Origin: Mucilaginibacter psychrotolerans
GTDB lineage: Bacteria > Bacteroidota > Bacteroidia > Sphingobacteriales > Sphingobacteriaceae
DNA length: 64,000 bases
Direction: 5' to 3'
Assembly: GCF_004519315.1 (NCBI RefSeq)
Contig: NZ_SOZE01000005.1
Location: 111,190-175,189 of the forward strand
Part shown: positions 62,815-64,000 of the stretch, in pieces
How the letters are laid out: each line of letters begins with the position of its first letter
Position numbering within the stretch: position 1 is the stretch's first letter
The notes under the pieces: generated by a model
Databases searched by the model: none
What the model was told of the DNA's origin: nothing
What the model saw: the letters and a program-made list of their open reading frames with translations, nothing else
Translations under genes and position numbers: made by a program

Positions 62815-62817
62815 GGG

Positions 62818-62873
62818 TTAGAGGTTAGAGGTTAGAGGTTAGAGGTTAGAGGTTAGAGGTTAGAGGTTAGAGG
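62818..62873. repeat. TTAGAGG tandem repeat, eight units
   Basis: Eight exact copies of the 7-bp unit TTAGAGG, preceded by one imperfect copy (TTAGGGG) that includes the stop codon of the lipoprotein gene. A related, irregular run of the same words lies upstream of the gene at 62233-62259. Confidence 0.97.
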
Positions 62874-62929
62874 GGCAATGCTCCGCAAAGCGTCTTGTTT
62901 TAAATTCTGTCAATTATTTAAATTCCGTA

Positions 62930-62981
62930 AAATTCGAGTTCAGACACTTCTTATAATAATTCTATAAAAATTCGAGTTCAG
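62930..62981. repeat. Two direct copies of the AAATTCGAGTTCAGACA dispersed repeat
   Basis: First copy 62930-62946 (17 of 17 bp identical to the one at 36347-36363), second copy 62968-62981 (AAATTCGAGTTCAGG, diverging at the last bases). Each is preceded by ATTCCGTAA or ATTCTATAA-like words. They sit 34-85 bp before the start of the gene at 63015. Confidence 0.8.
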
Positions 62982-63014
62982 GAATTATCTTTACCCTACC
63001 AAACCCAATCCATC

Positions 63015-63569
63015 ATGCCTGCAACCGCTACCACCAGTGCCCCATTAGAGATACCGCTTAATAAAAGTAAAATAGCGCTCATGAGTATCGGATCGCTTGC
63101 TTTTGTTGCTGCCGGGGTGTGGTTCATCATTCATCCGACTATAAGGCTTTTTGGCAACAAACCGAACCCAATACTGGGTTATGGATTAGGCATTGCCGCA
63201 ATAGCATTCTTCGGGTTTTGCGCCTTTTACCTTATAAAAAAATTATTCGATACCCGCCCCGGCCTTATCGTAAGCGAAGAAGGCATTACTGATAATTGCA
63301 GCAGCTATACTTTCGGCCTGATACCCTGGACAGATATAGCCGGTATAGACGTAATTGAAATAGGCCGGCAAAAGCTGATTATGATACCGGTGCATAACCC
63401 TGCCGAATACATGAACCGCCAAAGCAACGCCATCATGAAGAAAATGGCCGCCATTAACTATCGACAGTACCAAACACCGGTAAGCATTACGGCTAATACG
63501 TTGCAGTATGAATTGGAGGACTTGTATACTTTATTGAAAGGTAAGCTTGCTGAAAGTAAAAAGCTGTAG
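63015..63569 (+). CDS. STM3941-family membrane protein
   Basis: A 184-residue protein of the STM3941 type as I recognise it. Two membrane helices, IALMSIGSLAFVAAGVWFIIHP and LGYGLGIAAIAFFGFCAFYLI (given in outline), are followed by a soluble PH-like domain (RPGLIVSEEGITDNCSSYTFGLIPWTDIAGIDVIEIGRQKLIMIPVHNPAEYM). The W-x-D-I and preceding G-L-I-P-W are family landmarks. The function is not known. ATG at 63015. Confidence 0.75.
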   Translation: MPATATTSAPLEIPLNKSKIALMSIGSLAFVAAGVWFIIHPTIRLFGNKPNPILGYGLGIAAIAFFGFCAFYLIKKLFDTRPGLIVSEEGITDNCSSYTFGLIPWTDIAGIDVIEIGRQKLIMIPVHNPAEYMNRQSNAIMKKMAAINYRQYQTPVSITANTLQYELEDLYTLLKGKLAESKKL

Positions 63570-63629
63570 TTTCCCGGTAATGAGACTGGCGATATTTTGC
63601 GTATTCGCGCAAAACCCGTAAATTGATTT

Positions 63630-63824
63630 ATGACAACTGTAATCATCAAATCCGATTCTGATAAAAAGACGCTTTTGCTCATACAATTGGCTGAAAGGTT
63701 GGGCTTACCGGCAGAGGCACAACCATTCAGAGAATTAACTGTAGAGGACATGATACACGGCATGGGGAGGAAAGCAACCGATGAAGAACTAATTGCCTAC
63801 CTTGAGAAAGGAAAAGATGCGTAG
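63630..63824 (+). CDS. Small hypothetical protein, antitoxin-like
   Basis: A 64-residue protein, MTTVIIKSDSDKKTLLLIQLAERLGLPAEAQPFRELT followed by EDMIHGMGRKATDEELIAYLEKGKDA. An N-terminal strand, a Lys/Leu helix and an acidic tail resemble short antitoxin-like proteins found alone in Bacteroidota genomes. The next gene starts 42 bp downstream and is not a toxin. ATG at 63630. No family assigned. Confidence 0.55.
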   Translation: MTTVIIKSDSDKKTLLLIQLAERLGLPAEAQPFRELTVEDMIHGMGRKATDEELIAYLEKGKDA

Positions 63825-63865
63825 CCTATAGACTTAGAAGTTGCGTTGGCTAAATGTGATAAGTT

Positions 63866-64000
63866 ATGACATTTATCAAAACAGTAACAGGTGTTACATT
63901 TCTTCTACTTTCGGCAATAGCTTTGGGCAATTCGGATTACCGCAATACAAAAATAATAGGTAAATGGCGATATTTTGGCTTTTCAGGGAATGATGGCGCA
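63866..64000 (+). CDS. Exported small protein, 3' end cut by window edge
   Basis: An open frame from ATG 63866 to the right edge, 45 codons. It starts MTFIKTVTGVTFLLLSAIAL, a signal peptide-like segment, and goes on GNSDYRNTKIIGKWRYFGFSGNDGA. The I-I-G-K-W-R pattern resembles the opening of lipocalin-like proteins (compare LTGTWKL of the gene at 62380). Too little is present for a firm call. Confidence 0.5.
   Translation, partial: MTFIKTVTGVTFLLLSAIALGNSDYRNTKIIGKWRYFGFSGNDGA

Noticed and set aside
62818..62873. TTAGAGG array considered as telomere-like DNA
   Set aside because: Internal, short and next to a gene stop; bacterial chromosome with genes on both sides.
1..64000. tRNA, rRNA, CRISPR, prophage or insertion-sequence genes
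   Set aside because: I looked for T-loop words, rRNA landmarks, regular spaced repeats and transposase or integrase motifs on both strands and found none that I could support.

Overview
The window comes from a chromosome of the phylum Bacteroidota, most probably family Sphingobacteriaceae (Mucilaginibacter or Pedobacter-like). The signs are a SusC/SusD pair, PorT-type beta-barrel, Sus-style lipoproteins, TAnnTTTG-type -7 promoter elements, the purH-mreB-mreC-mreD-mrdA-rodA gene order, and moderate GC content. This assignment is an inference from family content; no rRNA or tRNA gene is present to confirm it.

Region 1 (1-17283, almost all minus strand) is a surface-polysaccharide locus. Read in transcription order it holds an outer-membrane export lipoprotein (Wza type), a tyrosine autokinase/chain-length regulator (Wzc type) with a (Gly-Tyr)13 tail, an ABC-2 permease and ATPase (Wzm/Wzt), then at least six glycosyltransferase-like proteins, a hexapeptide acyltransferase, a nucleotide-sugar epimerase-like protein and a membrane acyltransferase cut by the left edge. 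No Wzx flippase, Wzy polymerase or initiating phosphoglycosyltransferase is seen, so assembly is probably ABC-transporter dependent. A small zinc-ribbon gene on the opposite strand interrupts the run at 3331-3513. A separate GT-A-like gene lies just upstream of the locus.

Region 2 (17485-20577) has an SGNH hydrolase and an alpha/beta esterase (plus strand) converging on an M1 aminopeptidase.

Region 3 (20719-34194, minus strand) is a carbohydrate-utilisation locus of unusual make-up: SusC, SusD, a hairpin terminator, a 1193-residue VCBS/ASPIC-UnbV lipoprotein, a DUF1080+PA14 protein, a beta-propeller protein with a C-terminal cytochrome c domain, and a second DUF1080 protein. No classical glycoside hydrolase family is visible; the DUF1080 proteins (3-keto-disaccharide hydrolase family) suggest an oxidative 3-keto-glycoside route. 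An 890-bp gene-free stretch follows.

Region 4 (35087-48374) is mixed: a predicted permuted papain-like protein, a phosphohexomutase, an AT-rich island with three small genes (two are paralogues, each followed by a copy of the same 35-bp repeat), an outer-membrane barrel, membrane and lipoproteins, a long compound palindrome at 42301-42506, an esterase-TPR protein, a PAS-LuxR regulator, and a phosphodiesterase/flippase-like pair behind a palindromic operator candidate.

Region 5 (48551-54611) has a small exported protein next to a TonB-dependent receptor, a RelE-type toxin-antitoxin pair, a single-domain response regulator, thymidine kinase with a non-ATG start, and an acidic coiled protein.

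Region 6 (54623-62193, minus strand) is the cell-shape operon mreB-mreC-mreD-mrdA-rodA, preceded by purH. The right end (62380-64000) holds small lipoprotein/membrane genes set among simple and dispersed repeats. Many genes in this window look longer if TTG/GTG is accepted; starts given here were moved to the ATG that best fits signal peptides, overlaps and spacing.
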